From CAZOLI01 sp964580675 (GTDB lineage Bacteria > Planctomycetota > MHYJ01 > CAYXQY01): 64,000 nucleotides of DNA. The notes below the pieces were generated by a model. It ran no database searches, had not been told where the DNA came from, and saw only the letters and a program-made list of their open reading frames with translations. Below, piece by piece: positions 34,907 through 43,434 of this stretch; position 1 is the stretch's first letter, and the number at the start of each line of letters is the position of its first letter. The stretch spans positions 62,001 through 126,000 of the forward strand of contig CAZOLI010000004.1 of NCBI GenBank assembly GCA_964580675.1, read 5' to 3'. A program made the translations under genes and the position numbers.

Positions 34907-36043
34907 ATGTACGTTGAAGAGGAAGTACCAACGAAGGAGGGCGAGGAACTGGTTCTGAATATGGGTCCACAGCACCCGAGCACTCACGGGGTGCTCCGAC
35001 TCGAGCTGTACCTCGACGGCGAGTACCTACGCAACGTTCGGCCCCACCTTGGTTACCTCCACCGGTGCTTCGAAAAGCACGCGGAGGCGATGCAGTACAA
35101 CCAGGTGATCCCGTACACCGATCGAATGGATTACCTGGGAGCGATGAGTCAGGAGTACGGGTACGTTCTTACGGTCGAAAAACTGGCGGGCATTGAGCCG
35201 CCCCCGAGGGTGAAGTACATTCGTGTCATCGTGAACGAGCTACAGCGCATTGCCAGTCATCTGCTCGCCCTTGGCACGTATAGCCTGGATGTCGGCAGCT
35301 TTACGCCGTTCCTGTACAACTTCCGTGATCGCGAAAAAATACTGACCATCTTCGAGGAGATCAGCGGTGGACGCCTCCTGTACAATTACTTCTGGGTCGG
35401 GGCCGTGGCCCGGGACATTCCTCATGATTTTCCGGAAAAGGTAAAGAACTTCCTGGATGATTTTGAGGATCGGCTTGATGAGTTTGACCGGATTCTTACC
35501 TTTAATCGGATTTTTATAGAACGGACGGCCCACATCGGGATCATACCGGAGGAAACGGCCATTGACTACGGCGTTAGCGGGCCGAACCTGCGCGGGTCCG
35601 GCGTGAAGTGGGACCTCCGGAAGGAAGAGCCCTACTCCCTGTATCCCGAGCTGGATTTTGACGTGCCTGTGGGACAGGGCGCTTATGGAGAACTGGGATC
35701 CTGCTGGGACCGAATCTGGGTGCGGGTACAGGAAATGCGGGAGTCCATAAAAATCATCCGTCAGCTCATTGACGACATTCCGGACGGCGACATTCACGAG
35801 GCATTTCCCACCTCCCTCCGTCCGCCCGAAGGTGAAGTGTATATGCGAACCGAATCTCCCCGGGGGGACCTCGGGTACTACCTGATCAGTGATGGATCGG
35901 ACCAGCCATACCGATTAAAGGCGCGGTCTCCCTGCTTCTGCAGTCTCTCCGTTCTTCCCAAAATTGCCTACGGGGCCATGCTCGCCGACGCCGTGGCCAC
36001 AGTGGGAAGCCTGGACATCGTGATGGGCGAAATCGACCGGTAA
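34907..36043 (+). CDS. nuoD: NADH-quinone oxidoreductase subunit D
   Basis: The 49-kDa peripheral-arm subunit of complex I, which forms the quinone site with NuoB and NuoH. ATG at 34907 has GAGGCG upstream and gives 378 residues; the frame could begin at 34865. Diagnostic segments: NMGPQHPSTHGVLRLELYLD, PHLGYLHRCFEKHAE, YTDRMDYLGAMSQEYGY, AHIGIIPEETAIDYGVSGP, NLRGSGVKWDLR, SPRGDLGYYLISDG and the terminal DIVMGEIDR. All are intact, including the HPSTHG quinone-site loop. No other nuo gene occurs in the window, so complex I genes seem to be scattered. Confidence 0.97.
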   Translation: MYVEEEVPTKEGEELVLNMGPQHPSTHGVLRLELYLDGEYLRNVRPHLGYLHRCFEKHAEAMQYNQVIPYTDRMDYLGAMSQEYGYVLTVEKLAGIEPPPRVKYIRVIVNELQRIASHLLALGTYSLDVGSFTPFLYNFRDREKILTIFEEISGGRLLYNYFWVGAVARDIPHDFPEKVKNFLDDFEDRLDEFDRILTFNRIFIERTAHIGIIPEETAIDYGVSGPNLRGSGVKWDLRKEEPYSLYPELDFDVPVGQGAYGELGSCWDRIWVRVQEMRESIKIIRQLIDDIPDGDIHEAFPTSLRPPEGEVYMRTESPRGDLGYYLISDGSDQPYRLKARSPCFCSLSVLPKIAYGAMLADAVATVGSLDIVMGEIDR

Positions 36044-36110
36044 CGAAGGCGCTGGGCGACGATTATCATTCCCCCGTTGTTTCTCCGTCCCTTTCCTTGA
36101 TCCGTAGTTG

Positions 36111-36188
36111 TGGGGTTTCCTTCGTCGAAATTCGCACCCAGCCCGGCGGTGTTCTCACGGAGGCCACACCACTTTTCAGATGGGGTCT
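36111..36188 (+). repeat. Dispersed intergenic repeat, copy B
   Basis: Second copy of the sequence at 31967-32049, lying between the convergent nuoD and oppA-like genes and ending at the oppA stop. GGTGT (36148-36152) can pair with ACACC (36166-36170), again enclosing CACGGAGG. Location outside coding sequence and conserved blocks suggest a mobile remnant or a structured RNA; neither is shown. Confidence 0.55.
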
Positions 36189-36190
36189 TC

Positions 36191-38011
36191 CTAGTCTCCT
36201 CCCTTGTCTTTGATGTACGTTTTCGGGTAGAAGAATTCGTAGGTGTCCACACAGGGTCGAATTGCGTAGTGCGGAATCTGGCTCGGCCCTTTCTCGAAGG
36301 TTTCGTGAAGGTAACTCTGGTGGGCGGCGGTGCTTTTTGTGGTCCAGAGAAACGTGTAGGGCTGTTGTTCCTTACACAGTTTGTGGAATTTGTGGTACAG
36401 CTTCCGCCGTTTCTCTTCGTCCATTGTCACCCGGATTTCCTCGATCAGTTTGTCCGCTTTTTTGCTGGTCCAGCCCACGTAGTTGGACCCACCTTTGGCC
36501 ACCGCCTGGCTCGAGTGAAAGAGCTGATAAGGATCTGATACCCATCCGAGCGCCCAGCCAAGCATGCAGGCCTGGAAGTCCCGCTTGTCCAGTTTGGTGA
36601 GGAACGAGTTCCACTTCGTCGCCGACGGGTTGCACATCACCCCGATCCGTTTAAACCGCGAACGAATCGTCTGGGCAATCTGTTTGTACGTCGGGCTGTC
36701 CGCGTAGTGAAGAAGACGGAACTCAAACTTTTTGGTTTTCCCGCCCACCTCTTTTTCACGGATGCCGTCGTTGTCGTCGTCGGTCCAGCCGGCCTCCGTG
36801 AGGAGTTTTCGCGCTTTTTCAAGGTCGTATTCGTAGGGTTTTACGTTGTCGTTGTACGCCGGTGTTTTGAAGAAGAAGGGGCCGGTGGTAATGCGGGCCA
36901 GTCCGTACAGGTGTTCGTCAATAATATCCTGCCGGGGAACCGCATGGGTCAGGGCCCGACGAACCTTCACGTCTTCGAACATGGGCAGACGCTGGTTCCA
37001 ACCGATGTACCGGTACGCGGGATAATCGTACTTTTCCTTTATCGAGGCGCCCTCCTTATATTCATCCCCTTTCTTCATCTTCTTTCCTTTTTCCCAGGAA
37101 TCCGACTTCAGGTATTTTTCCTTGAAGATGTGGGGGGGCATCCCGATTCGCGTCAGGTTCCCCGAGAGAAACTCCCGGTACCGGGTGATGGGTTGCTGGA
37201 TTTTCTCCATCACAATTTTGTTCAGGTTCGGCTTCTCCCGGTAATAATCCTCCCACCGGGTCAGAATAAATTTGTCTCCGCGTTCCCACTTTTTGAGGCG
37301 ATACGGACCGGTTCCGCAAACTTTGTTGTTGGCCCAGTGCCGGTTGAATTTCTTGGCAAATTCCGGGGACGAGTAATTGTGGCTTAGGACGTTGTCGTTT
37401 TCGTCGTAGGCGTACACGTTTTCGGGAATGATGCTCAGGTACGATAATGTCACGCCCTTGGCGTTGAAGTACGGCTCTCCCCATTTGACTTTGATCGTAT
37501 GCTTGTCGACCACTTCAAAAGATTCAATGCGTTTGAGGTAATTCCTTGTGCTCCCCGCTTCCACCCCGGAATTCATGACCACTTCGTATGAGAATTTCGC
37601 GTCGTATGCCGTGAACTTTCCGGGTTTCATGACCGTTCCATCCGGTTTTTGGATCGGGTGAAATTTTACGCCTTCCCGTAGGTGGAGGGTGTAGGTCATG
37701 CCGTCTTCGCTGACTTCCCAGTCTTTGGCAAGCCGGGGCTCGAATTTGGAGGGGTCCTGCATGGACCGGGTGGCGAAACTTTCCACGGTCCGGTCAACAA
37801 TACTGCCGCTGGTGGTATCGTTGGCGGTGATGGGATTCAGTGTATCGGGGGCATTTGAGTACGTGACACGGTAAGTGCCTTTGTTGGCGGCTTCGGGCGG
37901 TTCGTAATCGTTCCCCTCCTCGTCCTGTGCGGTTAGGGAACTGACCGGAAGGGATATCGCAATTGCTCCGAAAATCAGTAAACACAAGTTCCGATTGAGC
38001 AGATTTTTCAT
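36191..38011 (-). CDS. oppA: Peptide ABC transporter substrate-binding protein (SBP family 5)
   Basis: Extracytoplasmic binding protein of the OppA/DppA family, 606 residues from the ATG at 38011 that starts a signal peptide (LCLLIFGAIAISLPVSSLTAQ). Family segments: TLNPITANDTTSGSIVDRTV, LAKDWEVSEDGMTYTLHLR, EGVKFH, VCGTGPYRLKKWERGDKFIL, VRRALTHAVPRQDII, and a C-terminal YKQIAQTIRSRFKRIGV. It would bind oligopeptides or similar ligands and pass them to the permeases. It is divergent from oppB, with the promoter region between them. Confidence 0.92.
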   Translation of the reverse strand: MKNLLNRNLCLLIFGAIAISLPVSSLTAQDEEGNDYEPPEAANKGTYRVTYSNAPDTLNPITANDTTSGSIVDRTVESFATRSMQDPSKFEPRLAKDWEVSEDGMTYTLHLREGVKFHPIQKPDGTVMKPGKFTAYDAKFSYEVVMNSGVEAGSTRNYLKRIESFEVVDKHTIKVKWGEPYFNAKGVTLSYLSIIPENVYAYDENDNVLSHNYSSPEFAKKFNRHWANNKVCGTGPYRLKKWERGDKFILTRWEDYYREKPNLNKIVMEKIQQPITRYREFLSGNLTRIGMPPHIFKEKYLKSDSWEKGKKMKKGDEYKEGASIKEKYDYPAYRYIGWNQRLPMFEDVKVRRALTHAVPRQDIIDEHLYGLARITTGPFFFKTPAYNDNVKPYEYDLEKARKLLTEAGWTDDDNDGIREKEVGGKTKKFEFRLLHYADSPTYKQIAQTIRSRFKRIGVMCNPSATKWNSFLTKLDKRDFQACMLGWALGWVSDPYQLFHSSQAVAKGGSNYVGWTSKKADKLIEEIRVTMDEEKRRKLYHKFHKLCKEQQPYTFLWTTKSTAAHQSYLHETFEKGPSQIPHYAIRPCVDTYEFFYPKTYIKDKGGD

Positions 38012-38029
38012 GGCCGTTATCCTGTGGAA

Positions 38030-38059
38030 TTGAAAAAGGCGGAACCAATTCACTATAAT
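38030..38059 (+). promoter_or_regulatory. Sigma70-like promoter for the oppBCDF operon
   Basis: TTGAAA (38030-38035), an 18-base spacer and a perfect TATAAT (38054-38059) read toward the permease genes, about 150 bases before the oppB ATG. It sits just upstream of the divergent oppA start. Confidence 0.45.
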
Positions 38060-38210
38060 CTTTCAGCAGTTTGTATATTAGTTTAGATGTTCCCTTGAAT
38101 CAAGGAAATTCGGGCTGGTAAATGTGGATGGCAGTCCATAAAATGTGTGTTCTATTTCTTCTCCTTTATTGGTGATGCAACGGGTCCATTAGGTCGAATA
38201 CCCCTCCACC

Positions 38211-40634
38211 ATGTGGCAATACATCGTAAAAAGACTGTTTGCCATGATCATCACCCTCATCGGCATTACGATGGTGGTGTTTCTTGTGATTCAGATGGCG
38301 CCGGGGGATCCGGTTACCAAACAGCTTTCCCAGGGAAGTCAACAGGCCGATGGGGGAGGCCAGGTAACGGCGGAGAAACTCAAGAAGTTCAAACGGCAGT
38401 ACAACCTCGACAAACCGTGGTTCCTGAATTTTCGGCCGTTCATGAATTATTCCGGAATGGTCGAGTTCTTCGTGGATTTTTTCTCCAGGCCCGTCTCGGA
38501 ACGCAGGGAGATCCTTCAAAAATTCCATACCGGGGAGCGGACGGAAGGATATGAATACCTGGTGGACCTGAAAATCCCGGAGCTGGACGAAAGCTTGAAG
38601 GACCCCACCCAGCGGAAGAACCTGGCCGAAAAAACCATTCAGGAAGCCCTGTTCCTGAACATCCCAGACCACTCTACGTGGATTATACCTCTCCTTGTTG
38701 AAAAACTGGACAAAAGCAAGAAACGCATTGAGAGGGAAACCGGTGATCTTTATGCCCTCCGGAAGAAACTTCGCCGCATAAAGGAGCAGGTGAAATTTAA
38801 AAAACTGGAGAAGGAAGAAGGGAAGCAAAAGGCCAGTGAGGTGATTCAGACGCTGAATCAAAAACTGAAAGAGCACGTGTCACAGTACGAGGACGGTCTT
38901 CCAAAGGTTCCAAACCGCGATGATCCAGAGAAAAATGAACTCGTCGCCGTAAAACACCGGTGGCGGTACTGGAAATCACAGTACGAAGATCAACTGGGTG
39001 GGTACCTCCCCGGATACCGCAAGGAAACCATTGACGAACAGCTTGCGGATCTGGATGAGGGCGACCCCCGGGAGAGCATACGGGAGCAGTTTCAGGAAAA
39101 AGACCTTTCCTATCTTCTCGAGAAGTTGTTGAAGGCCGGGACCCCTGAGGAAGCTCGTGCACCGGCCCGGGTCTTATCCGTTCTGGCGGAGGAGCAGGAG
39201 CTCGGAGTGGAACTTCGTGTGACGCCGGACGCAGGCATTGATCGCGCACTCGATCTTTCCGAATTCTGGGGAAACTGGTGGCTGGAACAGGACGCGGGAC
39301 GGCTGAAAAAGAAACTTCAAATTACGTCTCAGCTGCTCAATATATCGGCGAGGCGACCGTTTCCGTATACGTTCAAAGCATCCGACAAAAATCTGGACGA
39401 AAAGACCCGGAACGTGAAGTTTGTCTGGGGCATCTGGTGGCAGAAGGAAAAACATACGTTCAAACCGGTCCCGGAGAAACGCAGACAGGAAGTGGACGAG
39501 ATCCTGTCTGAATTGGGAGATCTGTCCGCCAAGGAGCGGGTGAACAAAATACGGTACGAACTGAAACGCTCGGATCTTCCCCATGTGGTGGACCGCCTTC
39601 AGTCCGCGGATGATCCCGCGTTTGTGGCGGTGACGTCCCAGGTGTTAATTCACAGCATTCCGGGAGATCCGCTCAAGGCGCAGGTCGGGAAAGAGGGGTC
39701 CATGGACGAGGTCTTTACGGTGCTTCGCCTATGGGGCCGCTGGTGGGAACAAAACCGAAGCCGGTACGAGTTTAGCCTTCCGGGAAAATTGTGGCATATG
39801 GTCAGTCAGACCCAGTATTCCCTGTACATGGCCAACCTGGCGACGCTGAATTTCGGGGAAACCATGAGCAAGCCGCACGAGCCGGTTCTTGAACGGATCG
39901 AACGGGCGGCCTGGCGGACAGGGCCACTGGTGGCCCTCTCACAGATCTTTATATACCTGATCGCCATTCCCCTGGGTGTGGTCTGCGCGGTGAAGCACGG
40001 CACGCTGATTGATCGTGGCCTTTCCCTGCAACTTTACATCCTGTACTCCATACCGGGTTATGCCGCGGCGATGGTGCTTCTGTCGCTTTTCGGGAACCCC
40101 ACCCTTGAAGCCTTTCAAATATTTCCCAGTAACGGGGTGGTGCCTCTGAATGAGGTGTTCAAATATGGGATTACTCAAGGGGCCTTCTGGACGACGCTGT
40201 TAAGTTTTTTCCACCATGCGGTGTTGCCGGTCTTCTGTCTGACCATCTTTTCCCTCGCCGCCCTCTCCATGTATTCCCGAACGTCCATGCTGGAGGTGAT
40301 TCAGGAGGATTACGTCCGAACCGCTCGGGCGAAGGGACTGCCGGAGTCCATCGTGGTGGGCAAGCACGTGGTTCGGAACGGGTTGAACCCCCTGATCACC
40401 CTGTTTGCCGGGTTTCTGAACGTGATTATCGGCGGCAGTGTCATTATTGAGAAGATATTTGAGATCGACGGGATGGGATTATTGTTTCTAAATGCTGCCG
40501 TTGACCGGGATTATAATTTGCTTATGGGATTGCTGGTCCTGAACTCCATCCTTGTGCTGGTTGGGATTTTGATATCGGACCTTCTCTACGTGGTCGCCGA
40601 TCCCCGCATCAGTTTTGAGGAAGTGGAACAATAA
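38211..40634 (+). CDS. oppB: Peptide ABC transporter permease (OppB-type) with ~480-residue insertion
   Basis: Membrane subunit of a peptide importer. The N-terminus MWQYIVKRLFAMIITLIG and FLVIQMAPGDPV is standard OppB, and the core resumes near residue 527 with SLYMANLATLNFGETM, IPLGVVCAVKHGTLIDRG, the ATPase-contact loop (VRTARAKGLPE) and the last helices. Family members are ~310-340 residues; this one has 807. The extra block after TM1 is charged and helical, with HEAT-like units (LSYLLEKLLKAGTPEEARAP, LPHVVDRLQSADDPAFVAV) each near a WW motif (WGNWWLEQ, WGIWWQKE, WGRWWEQNRSRY). It should lie outside the cytosol. The gene is 3 bases from oppC. Confidence 0.93.
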   Translation: MWQYIVKRLFAMIITLIGITMVVFLVIQMAPGDPVTKQLSQGSQQADGGGQVTAEKLKKFKRQYNLDKPWFLNFRPFMNYSGMVEFFVDFFSRPVSERREILQKFHTGERTEGYEYLVDLKIPELDESLKDPTQRKNLAEKTIQEALFLNIPDHSTWIIPLLVEKLDKSKKRIERETGDLYALRKKLRRIKEQVKFKKLEKEEGKQKASEVIQTLNQKLKEHVSQYEDGLPKVPNRDDPEKNELVAVKHRWRYWKSQYEDQLGGYLPGYRKETIDEQLADLDEGDPRESIREQFQEKDLSYLLEKLLKAGTPEEARAPARVLSVLAEEQELGVELRVTPDAGIDRALDLSEFWGNWWLEQDAGRLKKKLQITSQLLNISARRPFPYTFKASDKNLDEKTRNVKFVWGIWWQKEKHTFKPVPEKRRQEVDEILSELGDLSAKERVNKIRYELKRSDLPHVVDRLQSADDPAFVAVTSQVLIHSIPGDPLKAQVGKEGSMDEVFTVLRLWGRWWEQNRSRYEFSLPGKLWHMVSQTQYSLYMANLATLNFGETMSKPHEPVLERIERAAWRTGPLVALSQIFIYLIAIPLGVVCAVKHGTLIDRGLSLQLYILYSIPGYAAAMVLLSLFGNPTLEAFQIFPSNGVVPLNEVFKYGITQGAFWTTLLSFFHHAVLPVFCLTIFSLAALSMYSRTSMLEVIQEDYVRTARAKGLPESIVVGKHVVRNGLNPLITLFAGFLNVIIGGSVIIEKIFEIDGMGLLFLNAAVDRDYNLLMGLLVLNSILVLVGILISDLLYVVADPRISFEEVEQ

Positions 40635-40637
40635 ATT

Positions 40638-42323
40638 ATGCCGGAATCAACACAGAACAAGCCGGAACCGGGACCAGAAGAGGAGGAGGAGGGGCGAAGT
40701 TACGCACAGATGGTCTGGGAAAAGTACGTCGGGCAGTGGGAGAACACGACGTCGCTGGGGGTGATGATCTCCTTCGTGCTGCTGGCTCTTTTTACGCCCG
40801 TTTTTTCCTCCAACCTTCCCTTTTACTGGCGTCGCGGGGGCGAAACGAGTTATCCGTGGTTTCGCCGGCTGGTGACGGCCGAAACCATTGATTTCTTCTA
40901 CAACATGAGCATGATCGCCGTCCTGGGTGTGGCGGTGTTCGGGGGGTTGTACTGGCTGTTTCTTCACCGGAACAAAGCGTGGAAGTGGGTGGCATACGGT
41001 GTTGTGGGGCTGTTTTCCATTGTGTTGCTTGTTGTGAATCCATACACCCTTCTGCTGGTGTTCGGGGTCGTGGCCTCACTTGGATTCTGGACGATGCTCG
41101 ACAACGGCGAATGGTCTCGATCGAAACTGATTTACTGGGCCTCCGGCACCCTTGTGCTGTACCTCGGTGTGCTGATGGTGAGCTTTTCAACCGTGATCGA
41201 CATTCCGTATGGCAAGCGCTACAGCGTGTACAAGCAACAGTATGAAGGCTACACGGTTCACCTGAAGGACGGGGAGACGCTGGAGGGGGACGTGATCGAG
41301 CGCGAGGATGTCCTTGCGGTTCGTCTGATCAAGTCGGACAAAACCAGGGAGGTTCCGCGGGAAAACGTAGCGAAGGTGGAGAAAAATTCGGAAAAGATCA
41401 CCGCACTGTTTCCGCCCCTGAAATACGGCCACCGGGAGGAGGACACCCCGTCTCGTCTGCTGAGTCCGGGATCGTATCCGGCTCCTCCTGATGCCCTGAA
41501 GGAAAAAATTCTGAAAAAACAGCCGGAACTGCGTGACCGGGCCCGAAAAAACGACGACGTGTCTCTTAAGGAGCTGGTCATGAAAACGGAGACCTTCAGG
41601 GAATACGCTCGCAGTCGACCGATGACGATGACGCCCTATTACCTGGGAACGGACACCAACGGACGAGATATTCTGGCCCGGGCGCTGTACGGCTCCCGTG
41701 TGTCTCTTGCCGTCGGTTTTGTGGCCACCAGCATTTCCCTGTTTATCGGGGTGATTCTGGGCGCGATTGCGGGGTACTTCGGGGGCATGATCGACATTGT
41801 GATCAGCCGGATCCTGGAGGTGTTTATGATGATTCCCCGGATCATGCTGATTGTGGCCCTGGTGTCGTTCGTGGAGCAGCGGGACCTGCTCATCTTCTAT
41901 ATTATGTTGATTCTTGGGCTGACGCGATGGGTCGGGATCTGCCGTTTAATCCGGGGAACGAGCCTTCAGAAGCGGGAGGAGGATTATGCCATGGCGGCGC
42001 GGGCCCTCGGTGGCGGCAACTTCCGGATCATCTTCAGGCACGTGCTGCCGAATGCCATTCATCCTCTTTTCGTGAATGCCCCGTTTGCCATTGCGGGGGG
42101 AATAATTCTTGAAGGAGGACTGGCCCTGATCGGGTTTGGTGCTCAAAATTACCCGAGCTGGGGAACCATTCTTAACGAAGCGCTTCCCCGGCTTACCACG
42201 CATCCCTATCTCCTTTATGTGCCGGTTGTGGCCATTTTCCTGGCCGTCACGGCCTTTAACCTGATCGGTGCCGGAATTCGAGATGCCATTGATCCCAAAA
42301 TGGACGTGGGCGGCGCCCGCTGA
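40638..42323 (+). CDS. oppC: Peptide ABC transporter permease (OppC-type) with extra helices and domain
   Basis: Second permease, 561 residues against ~300 usual. The C-terminal ~240 are canonical: YYLGTDTNGRDILARALYGS, RVSLAVGFVATSISLFIGV, the EAA-like loop (DYAMAARALGGGNFRIIFRH), FVNAPFAIAGGIILEGGLAL. The first TM (SLGVMISFVLLALFTPVF) is followed by about four extra helices (40850-41190), then a soluble insert with YTVHLKDGETLEGDVIERED and VPRENVAKVE. That insert resembles the LKDG module of the exported esterase-like protein at 2657-5185. It is translated directly after oppB. Confidence 0.93.
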   Translation: MPESTQNKPEPGPEEEEEGRSYAQMVWEKYVGQWENTTSLGVMISFVLLALFTPVFSSNLPFYWRRGGETSYPWFRRLVTAETIDFFYNMSMIAVLGVAVFGGLYWLFLHRNKAWKWVAYGVVGLFSIVLLVVNPYTLLLVFGVVASLGFWTMLDNGEWSRSKLIYWASGTLVLYLGVLMVSFSTVIDIPYGKRYSVYKQQYEGYTVHLKDGETLEGDVIEREDVLAVRLIKSDKTREVPRENVAKVEKNSEKITALFPPLKYGHREEDTPSRLLSPGSYPAPPDALKEKILKKQPELRDRARKNDDVSLKELVMKTETFREYARSRPMTMTPYYLGTDTNGRDILARALYGSRVSLAVGFVATSISLFIGVILGAIAGYFGGMIDIVISRILEVFMMIPRIMLIVALVSFVEQRDLLIFYIMLILGLTRWVGICRLIRGTSLQKREEDYAMAARALGGGNFRIIFRHVLPNAIHPLFVNAPFAIAGGIILEGGLALIGFGAQNYPSWGTILNEALPRLTTHPYLLYVPVVAIFLAVTAFNLIGAGIRDAIDPKMDVGGAR

Positions 42324-42373
42324 TGCGACGTAAAATTGAAGGTCTGACCCAAATACCTCATAATCGGTAAGTT

Positions 42374-43408
42374 ATGGCAAATCAAAAGACAGGTGCTGTG
42401 GAGGACGAAATCCCGCGACCCGCGGAAGAAGACCTCCTGCTGGAAGTCAACAACTTGACGACCTATTTTTACACCGACGAAGGCACGGCCAGGGCGGTCG
42501 ACGGGGTGAGCTGGTCGATTCCGAAGGGAAAAACCCTCGGTCTCGTCGGTGAAAGTGGCTGTGGGAAAAGTGTGACGGCACTCTCCATTCTTCGGCTTGT
42601 ACAGAGTCCCCCCGGGAATATTGAGGCCGGGGAGGTTCTTTACAAGGGCAAGGATTTGATGGCCCTGTCCGAAAGTGAACTCCGGGCGATCCGGGGCAAC
42701 GAGATCTCCATGATCTTTCAGGAGCCGATGACGTCCCTGAACCCGGTTTTCACCATCGGCAACCAGATCATAGAGGCAATTATGCTGCATCAGGACACGA
42801 CCAAAAGCGAAGCAAGGGAACGGGCCATTGAAATCCTGAACAAAGTGAACATGCCCGATGCCGAAAAACGGGTGGATGAATATCCACATCAGCTTTCGGG
42901 CGGCATGAAGCAGCGTGCCATGATTGCCATGGCCCTCTCCTGCAATCCAAATCTGCTGATCGCCGACGAACCCACAACGGCCCTTGACGTCACCATACAG
43001 GCCCAGTTGCTGGAACTGCTGAAGGATCTCCAGGATGATTTTGGCATGTCCATTCTTCTCATCACGCACGACCTGGGCGTGGTGGCGGAACTGGCGGACT
43101 ACGTTGCCGTGATGTATTCCGGGAAAATTCAGGAATTCGCCGATGCGCACACAATATTCCACCAGCCCGAGCATCCCTACACAAAAGGATTGTTCGAGAG
43201 CCGGCCGGAAATTCGGAAAAGCGATGAACGGCTCCGGGTGATTGAAGGGATGGTGCCGGACGCAACGAATTTTCCCTCCGGATGCCGGTTTCATCCCCGC
43301 TGTCCGGAAGTGATGGACCATTGCTCGAGGGTGGATCCACCCCTGATCAAACTGGAAGACGGGCACTGGGCGCGGTGTCTTCTTTTCGAGGACGAGATTG
43401 AGGAATAA
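42374..43408 (+). CDS. oppD: Peptide ABC transporter ATP-binding protein (OppD/DppD-type)
   Basis: Cytosolic ATPase of the importer, 344 residues. Walker A GESGCGKS, Q-loop IFQEPMTSLNPVFTIG, signature LSGGMKQRAMIAMAL, Walker B LLIADEPTTALDVTIQ and H-loop LLITHDLGVVAE are intact. The C-terminal oligopeptide-transport extension has FPSGCRFHPRCPEVMDHC, whose cysteines may bind an Fe-S cluster as described for related ATPases. It pairs with the next ATPase. Confidence 0.96.
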   Translation: MANQKTGAVEDEIPRPAEEDLLLEVNNLTTYFYTDEGTARAVDGVSWSIPKGKTLGLVGESGCGKSVTALSILRLVQSPPGNIEAGEVLYKGKDLMALSESELRAIRGNEISMIFQEPMTSLNPVFTIGNQIIEAIMLHQDTTKSEARERAIEILNKVNMPDAEKRVDEYPHQLSGGMKQRAMIAMALSCNPNLLIADEPTTALDVTIQAQLLELLKDLQDDFGMSILLITHDLGVVAELADYVAVMYSGKIQEFADAHTIFHQPEHPYTKGLFESRPEIRKSDERLRVIEGMVPDATNFPSGCRFHPRCPEVMDHCSRVDPPLIKLEDGHWARCLLFEDEIEE

Positions 43409-43434
43409 CTGGCCTTATTAAGGACAACAGGTTC

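Noticed and set aside
42215..43366. A 383-residue minus-strand frame opposite the OppD-type ATPase
   Set aside because: The ATPase on the plus strand has every ABC motif; the opposite frame has none.
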